A stretch of 64,000 bases of DNA from NCBI GenBank assembly GCA_027324025.1, contig DAHVYW010000035.1:5831-69830 (forward strand), read 5' to 3'. The position numbers were made by a program, and so were the translations under genes. The notes under the pieces were generated by a model that made no database searches, was not told the DNA's origin, and was given only the letters and a program-made list of their open reading frames with translations. Below, piece after piece: positions 9,645 through 18,326 of this stretch. This DNA comes from JAJZQD01 sp021847735. Lineage in GTDB: Bacteria > Bacillota > Thermincolia > Thermincolales > UBA2595. Every line of letters starts with the position of its first letter. Position 1 is the stretch's first letter.

Positions 9645-10475
9645 ATGGATAATTTAATTGAAATCCGGGATTTGAGCTTTTGGTACGACCCGGAAAAAGG
9701 GGATACACCGGTTATCAAAGACATAAATCTAAGTATCGGGAAGGGTGAGTTTGTCGCCATAATAGGCCCCAACGGGTGCGGCAAATCCACCCTCATAAGA
9801 CACCTGAATGGGTTGCTGATCCCCTCAAAGGGCGAAGTTTTGGTTAATGGGTTTGATACCAGGCAGGTGGAAAATCTACCCAATATCCGCCGACAGGTAG
9901 GGATGGTTTTTCAAAACCCCGACACTCAGCTTTTCGCTTCAGTGGTGGAAGAAGATGTGGCTTTTGGGGTTGAGAACCTGTGCCTTGCCTCATCCGAAAT
10001 AAGGGATAGAGTTGATAAGGCCCTGTCCCAAGTGGGCATGTGCGAGTATAAAGCCAGTCCGCCCCACCGGCTTTCCGGTGGGCAAAAACAGAAGGTGGCT
10101 ATTGCCGGGATTCTGGCAATACAGCCTGAGTGTATAGTGCTTGATGAGCCTACCTCCATGCTTGACCCAAAGGGTAAAAAGGAAGTTATGGAGGCTGTGT
10201 GGGCTTTGAATACCAGTAGGCAAATTACGGTAGTTTACGTGACCCATGACATGACAGAGGTTCTCCACTGCCATAGGCTGGTTGTTTTGGCCGGAGGGGA
10301 AATTGTTTTCTGCGGAAAACCCCTGGATTTCTTTGCCGACCCGGAGCTGTTAAACATAGCCGGGCTGCAGGCCCCTCCAATTATTGAACTGGTGAACGGG
10401 CTGGTGGCCGGGGGCCTTGAATTGCCCCGAAACATCTGTTCACCGGAAGAACTGGTGGAGGCCATATGCCAATAG
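9645..10475 (+). CDS. ecfA1: Energy-coupling factor transporter ATP-binding protein EcfA1
   Basis: This is one of two ABC ATPases that power vitamin and metal uptake by ECF transporters. The 276 residues hold Walker A (GPNGCGKST), Q-loop (VFQNPDTQLF), the ABC signature (LSGGQKQKVAIAG), Walker B (CIVLDEPTSMLD) and the switch His (THDM). The ATG at 9645 is preferred over an in-frame TTG 15 bases upstream. It overlaps ecfA2 by 10 bp. The substrate-specific S component is not in this window, so this is a shared (group II) energising module. Confidence 0.95.
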   Translation: MDNLIEIRDLSFWYDPEKGDTPVIKDINLSIGKGEFVAIIGPNGCGKSTLIRHLNGLLIPSKGEVLVNGFDTRQVENLPNIRRQVGMVFQNPDTQLFASVVEEDVAFGVENLCLASSEIRDRVDKALSQVGMCEYKASPPHRLSGGQKQKVAIAGILAIQPECIVLDEPTSMLDPKGKKEVMEAVWALNTSRQITVVYVTHDMTEVLHCHRLVVLAGGEIVFCGKPLDFFADPELLNIAGLQAPPIIELVNGLVAGGLELPRNICSPEELVEAICQ

Positions 10476-11311
10476 AGTTGAAGAATATCAGTTATACATA
10501 TTCAAAAGGGACACCCTTTAGCAAAAGGGGCCTCGGGGATTTTAATTTCCGGGTTGATGACGGAGAATGGATTGCCGTGATGGGCCCGACAGGCTCAGGC
10601 AAGTCCACACTGCTTCAGCACCTTAATGGCCTGCTTAAACCTGACAGGGGGGAAGTCCTGCTCAATGGCGCAAATATTCACTCCTCTGCCTCTGCTTTAA
10701 GGGAAGCGAGGCGGAAGGTGGGCTTTGTTTTTCAGTACCCTGAACACCAGTTGTTTGGTGGTACCGTATTTGAGGAGGTTGCCTACGGGCCGGAAAACTT
10801 CGGGTACGCGGCTTCTGATGTTGAGGAAACGGTAAAAACCGCTATGGAGGCGGCCGGGTTAGATTTCATAACATATAAAGACCGCTCCCCCCACGAACTG
10901 AGTGGGGGGGAAAAGCGGCGGGTGGCCCTGGCGGGGGTTCTTGCTGTGAACCCGCAGGTCATTGCCCTGGATGAACCCACAGCAGGTCTGGACCCGGCGG
11001 GTCAGAAAATGCTGCTCCAGACTATTAATGAATTAAATAAGGCACACGGGATAACCGTAATCTGGGTGACCCACGAGATTTCCGAAATTGCTGCTCTGGC
11101 TGACCGGCTGCTGGTTTTAAACCAGGGCCGGACAGTTCTGGAAGGCTCTGTAAGAGAGAAGCTGGAGCATCCGCTGCTTAATGAACTGGGCCTCGATGTA
11201 CCGGTAGCTGTTACCGTCGCCCGCGGGTTGAGAAAAAACGGCAGGCTTGTTGACGGGCGGCCTGTAACCGTGGAGGAAATTAAAAGGGAAATTTTGAGAC
11301 TGGTGAGGTAG
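10466..11311 (+). CDS. ecfA2: Energy-coupling factor transporter ATP-binding protein EcfA2
   Basis: This is the second ABC ATPase of the ECF module, 281 residues, with Walker A GPTGSGKST, Q-loop VFQYPEHQLFG, signature LSGGEKRRVALAG and Walker B VIALDEPTAGLD. Its ATG lies inside the end of ecfA1, which suggests translational coupling and equal dosage of the heterodimer. ecfT follows 4 bp later. Confidence 0.95.
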   Translation: MPIELKNISYTYSKGTPFSKRGLGDFNFRVDDGEWIAVMGPTGSGKSTLLQHLNGLLKPDRGEVLLNGANIHSSASALREARRKVGFVFQYPEHQLFGGTVFEEVAYGPENFGYAASDVEETVKTAMEAAGLDFITYKDRSPHELSGGEKRRVALAGVLAVNPQVIALDEPTAGLDPAGQKMLLQTINELNKAHGITVIWVTHEISEIAALADRLLVLNQGRTVLEGSVREKLEHPLLNELGLDVPVAVTVARGLRKNGRLVDGRPVTVEEIKREILRLVR

Positions 11312-11315
11312 CCTG

Positions 11316-12113
11316 ATGGAAGGTATCGTAATAGGCCAGTATGTACCGGGAAATTCGTTTTTGCACAGGCTGGACCCGCGGACCAAACTAATCATTTCCG
11401 CCGCTTTACTTTGGCTTATCTTTCTTCTGGGGAGCCCGGTAGAATATGTGGGTTTCGGATTATTAGTCATTTTTCTATATATCCTGTCAGGGGTTACCGG
11501 GAGGTTACTGCGGGTTTTGCGTCCGGCGATGTACCTGCTGTTGTTTACTCTTGGGTTAAATATGATTTTCACCCCCGGGCATGTCCTGTTAAACCTTGGA
11601 TTAGTGGTTGCCACCAGGGAAGGTTTGATTCAGGGGCTGACGGTGGGGTTTAGGCTTGTCTACCTGATATCACTGTCTTCTCTGGTTACCCTAACGACAT
11701 CACCAGTCCGCATGACCGATGGGCTTGAAACACTTATGGGGCCTTTAAAGAAAGCCAGGCTGCCTGTGAGTGAACTGGCGATGATGATGAATGTTGCCCT
11801 CAGGTTTATCCCTGCCTTCTGGGAAGAAATGGACAAGATCAGAAAAGCCCAGGTATCCAGGGGTGCGGATTTTGATTCCTGGCACCCGAGCCGGAGAATA
11901 AAATACATGACAGCTTTACTGGTACCACTGCTCATCAGCGCCTTCAGAAAAGCCGAAGAACTGTCTGTGGCCATGGAGGCAAGGGGATATGCCGTAGGCA
12001 TGAAGAGAACCAGTCTGCACCGGTTACAGCTGAATTTAAGGGACTACATGGCCATACTAATCGTACTCATACTCACAACTGCCTTCGTATTCAATAAGTA
12101 CTTTGTTCAGTAA
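11316..12113 (+). CDS. ecfT: Energy-coupling factor transporter transmembrane protein EcfT
   Basis: This is the membrane scaffold that joins the two ATPases to exchangeable S components. The 265 residues carry several hydrophobic helices and the two coupling-helix motifs of the family, SRGAD and EARGYAV, in the C-terminal half. The N-terminus (GQYVPGNSFLHRLDPRTKL) is typical of EcfT. It starts 4 bp after ecfA2 and completes the ecfA1-ecfA2-ecfT unit. Confidence 0.95.
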   Translation: MEGIVIGQYVPGNSFLHRLDPRTKLIISAALLWLIFLLGSPVEYVGFGLLVIFLYILSGVTGRLLRVLRPAMYLLLFTLGLNMIFTPGHVLLNLGLVVATREGLIQGLTVGFRLVYLISLSSLVTLTTSPVRMTDGLETLMGPLKKARLPVSELAMMMNVALRFIPAFWEEMDKIRKAQVSRGADFDSWHPSRRIKYMTALLVPLLISAFRKAEELSVAMEARGYAVGMKRTSLHRLQLNLRDYMAILIVLILTTAFVFNKYFVQ

Positions 12114-12200
12114 AATTGAAATAGGGCAAATTAATACTAGTCCAATTGTTTGTTTAAGGGTCTAAATTAACCATTGGACTGGCTTAAGGGGCGTCAAGAG

Positions 12201-12938
12201 TTGCGCAACATCAAAATAATAATTGAATACGACGGCGCCAACTACCACGGTTTCCAAAGGCAGACCGACAATTTACCGACTGTCCAGAAGGTGCTTGAAG
12301 AGGCTCTGACGTCTTTGATGAAGCACCGGGTAAGCTTGGTCGTGGCAGGTCGGACTGATGCCGGGGTCCATGCCCGGGGCCAGGTGATTAGCTTTTTCAC
12401 CGAGTCCCTGATACCGGTCAACAGGATTGTCCTGGCGCTTAACACTCTTCTGCCCGACGATATTGTGGCAATGTCAGCAGAAGAGGTAGAACTATCCTTT
12501 CATGCCGGGTTTTCATCTAAAAGCAAGGTATACAGGTATCACATCTATAATTCCCGCGTACCTACGGCTTTTCATAGGCTTTATAGCTATTATGCCCCCC
12601 AAAGGCTGGATGTTCCCGCCATGATGCAGGCGGCCCGGTATATTATAGGGGAACACGATTTTACCGCCTTCAGGGCGGCCGGATCGAAAGCCAAAACTTC
12701 GGTGAGAAATGTTCTTAGGTTGGACATCGAACATTCTCCGCCCCATATCTATATAACAGTTGAGGCTAATGGGTTTTTATACAATATGGTGAGAATTATT
12801 GCAGGCACACTGCTCTACGTGGGAAAACACAAACTAACCCCGGATGATGTCCGCCGGTTTGTAGAATCAGGCAAACGGGAAAAGGCGGGGCCGACTATGC
12901 CTCCCCAAGGGTTATGCCTGATGGAAGTGAAGTATTAA
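12201..12938 (+). CDS. truA: tRNA pseudouridine synthase A (positions 38-40)
   Basis: TruA isomerises uridines in the anticodon arm of tRNAs. The 245 residues contain the catalytic-Asp motif GRTDAGVHARGQV, YRYHIYNS and FLYNMVRIIAGTLLYVG. The TTG at 12201 gives a family-like start (MRNIKIIIEYDGANYHGFQR). An in-frame TTG at 12174 would add nine residues and is the alternative. In most Firmicutes rplM and rpsI follow directly; here they lie 8.6 kb downstream. Confidence 0.94.
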   Translation: MRNIKIIIEYDGANYHGFQRQTDNLPTVQKVLEEALTSLMKHRVSLVVAGRTDAGVHARGQVISFFTESLIPVNRIVLALNTLLPDDIVAMSAEEVELSFHAGFSSKSKVYRYHIYNSRVPTAFHRLYSYYAPQRLDVPAMMQAARYIIGEHDFTAFRAAGSKAKTSVRNVLRLDIEHSPPHIYITVEANGFLYNMVRIIAGTLLYVGKHKLTPDDVRRFVESGKREKAGPTMPPQGLCLMEVKY

Positions 12939-13147
12939 CCCACCGAGGACCCCAACCGGATTGAATTCCGCAGCAGGAGGTATTACCCGTCAGCCCACGC
13001 CACTTTTAAAGCAAACCAGGTGCAGTCTTTAGACACCGGCTATTACTGGGGACGAGGCCTGTACGTGTCACGAGATGATTACGAGAAAACAGATGTACAG
13101 CATAGATACCAGACATATATAAGAATTTATTACTTTTCTCCCCAACT

Positions 13148-13416
13148 GTCCCAAAAGCGGCAGTCTTACCTGAGTTTTGACCGAATTAGAAAATTGCAGG
13201 TATGTTCCGGAGAGCGAGGCTGACATCTACCGGCCCACGATCCGCGCAGCGGGAGTGGGTCCCCAATTTATTACCGATACCTCGCGCTTCTTGAAGCGCG
13301 ACGTCCCGACAAATTGGGGAAACCCCTGGCCGGTAGTTGTTGCTCGCTCTAAGGAATATACCTGCAATTTCCTTGCTATAGTAGGTCTAACGCAAAAAGA
13401 CTGCCACTATTGGGAC
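13148..13416. repeat. R1 palindromic repeat, copy A
   Basis: This is the largest copy of a dispersed nested palindrome. Outer arms GTCCCAAAAGCGGCAGTCTT (13148-13167) and AAGACTGCCACTATTGGGAC (about 13397-13416) are near-complementary. Inner arms around GAAAATTGCAGGTATGTTCC and GGAATATACCTGCAATTTCC pair next, followed by GAGCGAG and CTCGCTC. The centre holds an extra hairpin with arms CCCCAATTT and AAATTGGGG. It fills the gap between convergent truA and the ferritin-like gene. The whole 479-bp interval 12939-13417 holds no convincing gene. Confidence 0.8.
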
Positions 13417-13417
13417 A

Positions 13418-13864
13418 TTAACAATTTCCTTCTGATAACAGAATGGGCATTCTCATGGCATGCTGTGCCTCCACGGTTCTGGCCATAAAAAACAAGTCTT
13501 TCAGATACGGATTTGGTGCCTTTAGGTACTGCTCCCCGTATTTCTTATAATCGTGTGTCTCTGCCATAATCCGGACTTTCAAGGCTTCGCAAAAATCGGG
13601 CACCTGCGGTTCTTCCACCACCGGGGGTGTATAACATTGGCCAGTGAGCATATAATAAGCATTCATAAAATATCTGGCGTGCATCCTTTCGTCATTGCTA
13701 AACTCCATTAATAACTCTTTGGCTCTCGGTGTGGGAGCCTTGGCTGCCAAAACTGCATAATATTTACAGTCTTTCAATTCATCATGAATGTATTCCTGGA
13801 GGTCTTTGAGCAAAATATAGCTGTATCCGCTATAACTGTCGAAGCCTAAATTAAAGTTATACAT
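13418..13864 (-). CDS. Ferritin-like (rubrerythrin-type) diiron protein
   Basis: The 148-residue four-helix protein has two pairs of carboxylate/His motifs typical of ferritin-like diiron sites: a Glu in HDELKDCKYY, DERMH, AETHDY and VEAQH. There is no rubredoxin domain. A role in iron, peroxide or oxygen handling is inferred. The start at 13864 is set by AAGGTGAT 6 bases upstream; a longer reading to 14089 would overlap the divergent flavin reductase gene. It faces that gene across a roughly 100-bp shared promoter region. Confidence 0.85.
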   Translation of the reverse strand: MYNFNLGFDSYSGYSYILLKDLQEYIHDELKDCKYYAVLAAKAPTPRAKELLMEFSNDERMHARYFMNAYYMLTGQCYTPPVVEEPQVPDFCEALKVRIMAETHDYKKYGEQYLKAPNPYLKDLFFMARTVEAQHAMRMPILLSEGNC

Positions 13865-13967
13865 ACAAATCACCTTTCCCAATAGAAGTAATGCTGCTAA
13901 TATAAAATATGAAACAGCCTGGAAAAGGTTAATGGATATATAATTATTCTTAAACATTAATAAGGAG

Positions 13968-14534
13968 ATGGTTATCATTAAAGTTACCCAGAAGCCTTCA
14001 ACGATACTTTTTCCTGTCCCTACGGTGCTGGTTACTACCCAGATGGGTGAAGGGGAGCCCAATATTATTACTATTGCCTGGACCGGCATTATGAACAGCG
14101 TCCCGCCAACAGTATATATCGGCGTTCAACCGATAAGGTACTCCCATGGGAAAATAAAAGAGTCGGGGGAATATGTAATTAACATCCCTTCGGTAGAGCA
14201 GGCTAAATCCGTTGACTACTGCGGGATGGTTTCCGGTCGGGATGTCAACAAATTCGAAGAAACAGGCCTGACCGCCGTTCCCTCAACCCATGTCAAACCA
14301 CCTCTGATAAAGGAATGCCCGGTCAATATAGAATGTAAAGTAAAACAGGTAATCAGCCTTGGCAGCCACGACATCTTTATTGCAGAAGTTCTTGCCGTGC
14401 ATTACGACGAAAATGTTCTTGATGAAAATGGCCGCCCGGACATCGGCAAAATCAAACCGTACGGCTTCTGTATGGGTGAATACCGTTCAATATCTGACAA
14501 ACTGGGCACCTTCGGGTATTCGAACAAGGGTTAG
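13968..14534 (+). CDS. Flavin reductase-like FMN-binding protein
   Basis: The 188-residue protein belongs to the flavin reductase-like (DIM6/NTAB) family, a split-barrel FMN-binding fold. Typical segments are PTVLVTTQMGEGEPNIITIAW near the N-terminus and SGEYVINIPS. Members act as flavin reductases or flavoredoxins. The ATG at 13968 is only two bases from its AAGGAG, unusually close; an ATT at 13977 would have better spacing. It is divergent from the ferritin-like gene, so the two may share control as an oxidative-stress pair. Confidence 0.85.
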   Translation: MVIIKVTQKPSTILFPVPTVLVTTQMGEGEPNIITIAWTGIMNSVPPTVYIGVQPIRYSHGKIKESGEYVINIPSVEQAKSVDYCGMVSGRDVNKFEETGLTAVPSTHVKPPLIKECPVNIECKVKQVISLGSHDIFIAEVLAVHYDENVLDENGRPDIGKIKPYGFCMGEYRSISDKLGTFGYSNKG

Positions 14535-14576
14535 GCATGAATGATAAAAGAATAATTGTCCTTCAACATTAAGCGA

Positions 14577-14797
14577 GGCTGTCCTAGAAGATTTTAGGCC
14601 AGCCTCTTTCTGGCAAAAAAGAGTAAAGGGAGGGGAAGGTGTGTTCCGCAGAGCGAGGCTGACGTCCGCCGGCCCGCGACCGCGTAAGCGGGAGCGGTCT
14701 TTTGCCGGCTGAGTTGTAGCTCGCTCGGAGGAATACATCTTCCCCTCCCTTGCCCTATTTAGCAAAACAAAAAGGCTGCCTCATTTTTAAGACAGCC
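14577..14797. repeat. R1 palindromic repeat, copy B
   Basis: Outer GGCTGTC (14577-14583) pairs with GACAGCC (14791-14797). The inner arm GGGAGGGGAAGGTGTGTTCC is complementary to the right arm GGAATACATCTTCCCCTCCC, and GAGCGAG to CTCGCTC. The core GAGGCTGACGTCCGCCGGCC is shared with copy C. It lies between the convergent flavin reductase and CBS genes and may serve as a bidirectional terminator. Confidence 0.8.
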
Positions 14798-14817
14798 CAA
14801 CCTAGCTTCGAAGCAAA

Positions 14818-15276
14818 TTATTTGTTTATCAGAAACTGTTCATTGAAAAGTGCCTGGTGAATATCTCCCTGGCTGACAATGCCAATGATTTTCCCATCGC
14901 TGTCAACTACCGGCAGTCTCCGTATTCTTTTAGTGATCATCAGGGAGAGGGCATTTAGCAACGGTGTATCGGGCCCAATAGTAATTACCCGTTTGTTGTA
15001 AATCTGGCTCACCTTAAGGTGGGTGGTCTCACCGTACCGCCTGCGAAGATCGGCATAAGCCTTAAACTCCTCTGGGTTTTCGAATAATTCCTGGTAGGTG
15101 GGGTAAATAGCCCGCAGGACATCTTTTTCGGATATCATACCGATAAGTTTGCCACTGCCATCCACAACCGGAATCCCACTAATTTTCTTCAGGCAAATTA
15201 GGGTGGCGGCTCTTTTAACGTCGTCGTCTGGCGTTACGGAGATTACGTTTGAGGACATAATTGCTTTGATTTCCAT
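14818..15276 (-). CDS. CBS-domain pair protein
   Basis: The 152-residue protein consists of two CBS domains only (about residues 1-65 and 80-148), with motifs VVDGSGKLIGMISEKDVLR and VVDSDGKIIGIVSQGDI. Stand-alone Bateman modules bind adenine nucleotides and act as energy or metal sensors; the partner is unknown. GGAGGGG precedes the ATG at 15276. It is the only leftward gene between two R1 and terminator regions. Confidence 0.88.
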   Translation of the reverse strand: MEIKAIMSSNVISVTPDDDVKRAATLICLKKISGIPVVDGSGKLIGMISEKDVLRAIYPTYQELFENPEEFKAYADLRRRYGETTHLKVSQIYNKRVITIGPDTPLLNALSLMITKRIRRLPVVDSDGKIIGIVSQGDIHQALFNEQFLINK

Positions 15277-15594
15277 AAAAACCCCTCCTTAGATTTTTAG
15301 CTGGTTCGACCGAACCATCATTTTTGAGGAAACTGATTTTAGAGGTATAAAGAAAATTGTACCCTGCCTTTGTCTAAAGTTCATCAGTTTTATCTCCAAA
15401 AACATAATTTGGGGTGTGACCGGTCACCTCCGCAATTCTATGGTAGGACGGTCACAAAAAAGGCTGCCGCTTTTAATTCTACAGTTTTGTCCCCGCAAAA
15501 CCGTATTTCATCCCACAAAAGTTGCATTATGGGAGTGGTTGGTAGGGAAAAGGAAACGGTGAGAGAAATAACCTATATTTAGGAGGTGTCAAAA
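15277..15594. other. Intergenic region with a palindrome, no gene seen
   Basis: This 318-bp divergent gap contains the perfect palindrome GTGACCGGTCAC at about 15415-15426 and a stretch near 15453-15480 (CAAAAAAGGCTGCCGCTTTT) that resembles the right outer arm of R1 copy B. It may be an R1 remnant or an operator region for the two divergent genes. No coding potential is convincing. Confidence 0.4.
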
Positions 15595-15999
15595 ATGATG
15601 AGTTCCCAACCCCTAAACATTCTAGTGGTGGATGATTTGGCCGGGATACGATTACTGCTAAGTGCCATAATCGAGGAAGAAGGCCACCGGCCATACACTG
15701 CCTCAAATGGTGTCAAAGTATTTGAAATAATGGAATCTGTTGATATTCACCTGATTTTCTTAGACCTCAAGCTGCCTGAAATGGACGGCCTGGAAGTTAT
15801 GGCAAAATTTAAGCAACTGGACTACAGGCCCTACGTGGTAGCGATGACCGGGTTTGCCGAGCAGGAAGTCATAAACTCCGCATTTAGAGGAGGAGCGCTT
15901 CAATGTTTTGTAAAACCCTTTGATGTGGATGACATTCGAGCCGTTATCCGGGAAGTTGCCAAAAATCTGTTTGATGTCCCAGCCACATGCCAGGGCTAA
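15595..15999 (+). CDS. Single-domain response regulator (CheY/Spo0F-like)
   Basis: The 134-residue receiver domain has no output domain. The acidic pocket (VVDD), phospho-acceptor Asp (FLDLKLPEMDG), switch Thr (AMTGF) and Lys (CFVKPFD) are all present. AGGAGGTG precedes the ATG at 15595; another ATG follows at 15598. No histidine kinase is nearby, so it is an orphan. Neighbouring hemerythrin suggests, but does not prove, a link to redox or oxygen behaviour. Confidence 0.9.
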   Translation: MMSSQPLNILVVDDLAGIRLLLSAIIEEEGHRPYTASNGVKVFEIMESVDIHLIFLDLKLPEMDGLEVMAKFKQLDYRPYVVAMTGFAEQEVINSAFRGGALQCFVKPFDVDDIRAVIREVAKNLFDVPATCQG

Positions 16000-16008
16000 C
16001 CGGATCAT

Positions 16009-16042
16009 AACAAAAAACACCTCCGCTGAGGTGTTTTTTGTT
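16009..16042. terminator. Bidirectional intrinsic terminator
   Basis: The arms AACAAAAAACACCTC and GAGGTGTTTTTTGTT are perfectly complementary around CGCT. T tracts occur on both strands, so the hairpin ends both the response regulator (rightward) and the hemerythrin gene (leftward). Confidence 0.92.
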
Positions 16043-16049
16043 AAAGAAT

Positions 16050-16454
16050 CTAACCTGTTTTATCCTGCAAAAATGAACCCAGTTTCTTATCAGTATTAAG
16101 GATGTGGTCAACCAGCCATTCTTTTAAGAAGCTCATAATCTCTAACGAAAGTGCCAGCTTGCCTTCGTTGTAACCCTTTTGAAAATCTGATACCTTATCT
16201 ACGAAATTCCTATGCTCGGATCTGTGCGGAAGGTATGACGGGTAGCTGTATTTTATCATAAATTTTTCTTCCGTTGAGAAGTGTGTTATAGTGTAGTCTA
16301 TGAGTCTTTGTAGAACTGTTGACATCACCTGCTTACCCTTCCCGATACTCATGGCCGCATGTAATTCATTAATTAGGGCCACAAGGGTTTTGTGCTGTTC
16401 ATCGATCGTTTTCTTGCCAACACTGTATTTTTCATTCCAGTCAATGTAAGGCAT
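16050..16454 (-). CDS. Bacteriohemerythrin
   Basis: The 134-residue four-helix protein binds O2 at a non-heme diiron site. Ligand motifs of the family are present: DEQHKTL, THFSTEEKFM, HRSEHRNF and DHILNTD. In anaerobes such proteins sense, store or scavenge oxygen. AAAGGAGGG precedes the ATG at 16454. It converges with the response regulator gene across a shared terminator. Confidence 0.93.
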   Translation of the reverse strand: MPYIDWNEKYSVGKKTIDEQHKTLVALINELHAAMSIGKGKQVMSTVLQRLIDYTITHFSTEEKFMIKYSYPSYLPHRSEHRNFVDKVSDFQKGYNEGKLALSLEIMSFLKEWLVDHILNTDKKLGSFLQDKTG

Positions 16455-16640
16455 AAAATCCCTCCTTTTTAGAATTTCTTCCTATTAATTCGGCAAAATG
16501 TACGAGATTCCTTTTTGGCTTCCGTTCCGTTGTTATAGCCGGGGATAACTTATGTATGATAAAATAAATGTATCTGGCAATCATATCTAAAAGGGAGTTT
16601 AAACTTACACCGGGTATAATTTTTCTGATAGGGTGATTCT

Positions 16641-17321
16641 ATGTTAAAAGGTTTTGTACTGTATTACATTTTATCAATGCTGACCCACAACCCGTTCCTG
16701 GCCCTGATTATGTTACTGGTTATTTATGGAGTGGCAGATAGGACATATTTCGGGTTTTTACCTGATTTTTCGGCCCCGTTTAAGAGGCGCAACAGGATCA
16801 AAAGGTTGTTGGCGGAACTGGCGGTGAACCCCGCCAATGCCGACAATGCCCAGGAGTTAGGAATTCTGTATTTTGATAAGAAAAACTACAGCCTGGCCTT
16901 GAAATATCTCCAAAAGGCAAATGAGAAAGTAAATAATTCCGCCCGGCTATACCTCTATCTGGGAATGACCTACATGGAGTTAAACGAACCTGATAAGGGG
17001 AAGGAATCTTTGGACAAAGCAGTGGAACTGGACCGTAAAGTGGGGCATGGACTACCCTACATTTATTTACTGCGGTACGAGTTGAACCAGCATGGTGCTG
17101 CTTCGGAAAAGACAACAGAACTCGAACAAGGCCTATCTAATTTCGCCAGCACCGAAAATTTTTATAGAATGGGCCGGGCATATAAAGACCAGGGCAATAA
17201 ACAAAAGGCAAAAGAAATGTTTGCCCATGCTCTGGAAGAATACGCTTATGTTCCCAACCGTGTACGGAGAATTCACCGCAAGTGGGCAATCCTTTCCAGA
17301 ATCGGAATAATGACCGGGTAA
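16641..17321 (+). CDS. TPR-repeat protein with N-terminal membrane segment
   Basis: The 226 residues start with a hydrophobic segment (about residues 3-30, FVLYYILSMLTHNPFLALIM) followed by tetratricopeptide repeats (for example AQELGILYFDKKNYSLALKY and YLGMTYMELNEPDKGKESLD). TPR domains mediate protein-protein contacts; the partner is unknown. The ATG follows a weak GGGTG. It is monocistronic, ending in a terminator that overlaps its stop codon. Confidence 0.8.
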   Translation: MLKGFVLYYILSMLTHNPFLALIMLLVIYGVADRTYFGFLPDFSAPFKRRNRIKRLLAELAVNPANADNAQELGILYFDKKNYSLALKYLQKANEKVNNSARLYLYLGMTYMELNEPDKGKESLDKAVELDRKVGHGLPYIYLLRYELNQHGAASEKTTELEQGLSNFASTENFYRMGRAYKDQGNKQKAKEMFAHALEEYAYVPNRVRRIHRKWAILSRIGIMTG

Positions 17322-17347
17322 AAAAAGCACGAAACCTCGTGCTTTTT
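17322..17347 (+). terminator. Intrinsic terminator after the TPR gene
   Basis: AAAAAGCACGA and TCGTGCTTTTT are perfectly complementary around a 4-base loop and lie directly after the stop codon. Confidence 0.9.
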
Positions 17348-17419
17348 ATAAACTTTATTATTCTCCCTGCCGGCCACCTGTGATAAAATTAATTGATTTT
17401 AGTGAAGAAGGTGGCTTTT

Positions 17420-17983
17420 ATGAATTTTGACTACCGGTTGTTTACCGAAATTAACCGTCTGGCCGGGCATAGTAAGTTTCTTGACCCGGTGATGGTGGGT
17501 ATGGCCAAATATGGGGTAATAATATACGCAGTAGTTTTACTGATACTGTGGTTGAGGCCCGGCACCACCTCAACAGACAGGAAACTGGTGCTAAGGGCTG
17601 CCATGGCCGCTTTATTGGCGCTTTCTATCAATCAGGTGATAGGCTTTGTCTATTTTCGCCCTAGGCCTTTTGCACACCATACGGTGAATATGCTGGTGCC
17701 AAAATCGCCGGACCCTTCTTTTCCCAGTGATCATGCGACCGGAAGCAGTGCTTTGACGGTGTCCCTGGCGGGGTCGAAACCCGGGTTGGGTGTCGTCCTG
17801 TTAATTGTCACACTGCTCCTCATGGTGTCCAGGGTTTATGTCGGAACCCACTACCCTGTTGATGTGATTGGCGGTGCCTTGACCGGTATTCTTGGCAGCG
17901 CAGTGACCAACTTACTTTGGCCGTACCTGGACAAGTTTGGCGACAAACTGATAAATCTGTATGAACGCTTTACTCCCATTTGA
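17420..17983 (+). CDS. PAP2-family membrane phosphatase, likely undecaprenyl-diphosphatase (BcrC-like)
   Basis: The 187-residue membrane protein carries the three-part acid phosphatase signature: YFRPRPFAHH, PSFPSDHATGSSA and SRVYVGTHYPVDVIGG. In this family the enzyme recycles undecaprenyl pyrophosphate at the outer face of the membrane or dephosphorylates lipid phosphates. The ATG at 17420 follows GAAGGTGG; upstream in-frame TTG and GTG codons would add nine charged residues. It stands alone ahead of the M-box promoter. Confidence 0.87.
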   Translation: MNFDYRLFTEINRLAGHSKFLDPVMVGMAKYGVIIYAVVLLILWLRPGTTSTDRKLVLRAAMAALLALSINQVIGFVYFRPRPFAHHTVNMLVPKSPDPSFPSDHATGSSALTVSLAGSKPGLGVVLLIVTLLLMVSRVYVGTHYPVDVIGGALTGILGSAVTNLLWPYLDKFGDKLINLYERFTPI

Positions 17984-18079
17984 AAATCAGGGCCGGCAAA
18001 TCCTTTCAGGGGACAACCCAACCTCCGCCAAAGTCTTGTCAATACTGAATTTATGAAGAGTTTAGCCAGGAAATAAACA

Positions 18080-18108
18080 TTGACAAAATTCCCCGAAAGG
18101 CATATCAT
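18080..18108 (+). promoter_or_regulatory. Sigma-A-type promoter for the M-box leader
   Basis: TTGACA at 18080-18085 and TATCAT at 18103-18108 are separated by 17 bp, about 20 bp before the conserved riboswitch core. It is the only good promoter in the 503-bp gap after the PAP2 gene. Confidence 0.8.
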
Positions 18109-18129
18109 AAATATATAAGTTAATATATC

Positions 18130-18280
18130 TTGTTAGGTGAGGCTTCTGCATGGAGCACACGCTGCTACCCAGAAATGTCGAGAGACGCCAATGGGTCAAC
18201 AGGTACTACCGGATTAAGGTTTTACCTAATGTAGCTGAGTTGAACTCTAGCCATGTACGTGCCAAAACTCAACGACCGAG
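18130..18280 (+). ncRNA. M-box (ykoK) Mg2+-sensing riboswitch
   Basis: The conserved core of the M-box family is readable almost without change: GTTAGGTGAGGC at the 5' end, AAATGTCGAGAGACGCCAAT, GGGTCAACAGG, ATTAAGG, GTAGCTGAGTTGAACTC and the closing CAAAACTCAACGAC. In known cases Mg2+ binding allows terminator formation and shuts off expression. A terminator follows at once and the two genes downstream encode a MgtE-type regulatory protein and an Nramp-related transporter. The function is thus magnesium-dependent attenuation of that operon. Confidence 0.95.
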
Positions 18281-18296
18281 AAAAGTGTGTAAGCAA

Positions 18297-18326
18297 AACC
18301 TTCGTGTAAACACACGGAGGTTTTTA
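18297..18326 (+). terminator. Expression-platform terminator of the M-box
   Basis: AACCTTCGTGT pairs with ACACGGAGGTT (one G-U pair) around AAAC, followed by TTTTTATT. It lies 17 bases after the riboswitch core, the expected position of the regulated terminator. Confidence 0.9.

Noticed and set aside
13020..13488. Two overlapping open frames (about 67 and 103 codons) after truA
   Set aside because: They run through R1 copy A, have no ribosome-binding site and no family resemblance; the palindrome explains the open frames.
13865..14089. A longer N-terminus for the ferritin-like protein
   Set aside because: It would overlap the divergent flavin reductase gene; the ATG at 13864 has a good ribosome-binding site and gives the family length.
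15370..15582. A 70-codon frame upstream of the response regulator
   Set aside because: No ribosome-binding site, low-complexity composition and overlap with palindromic and R1-like sequence.
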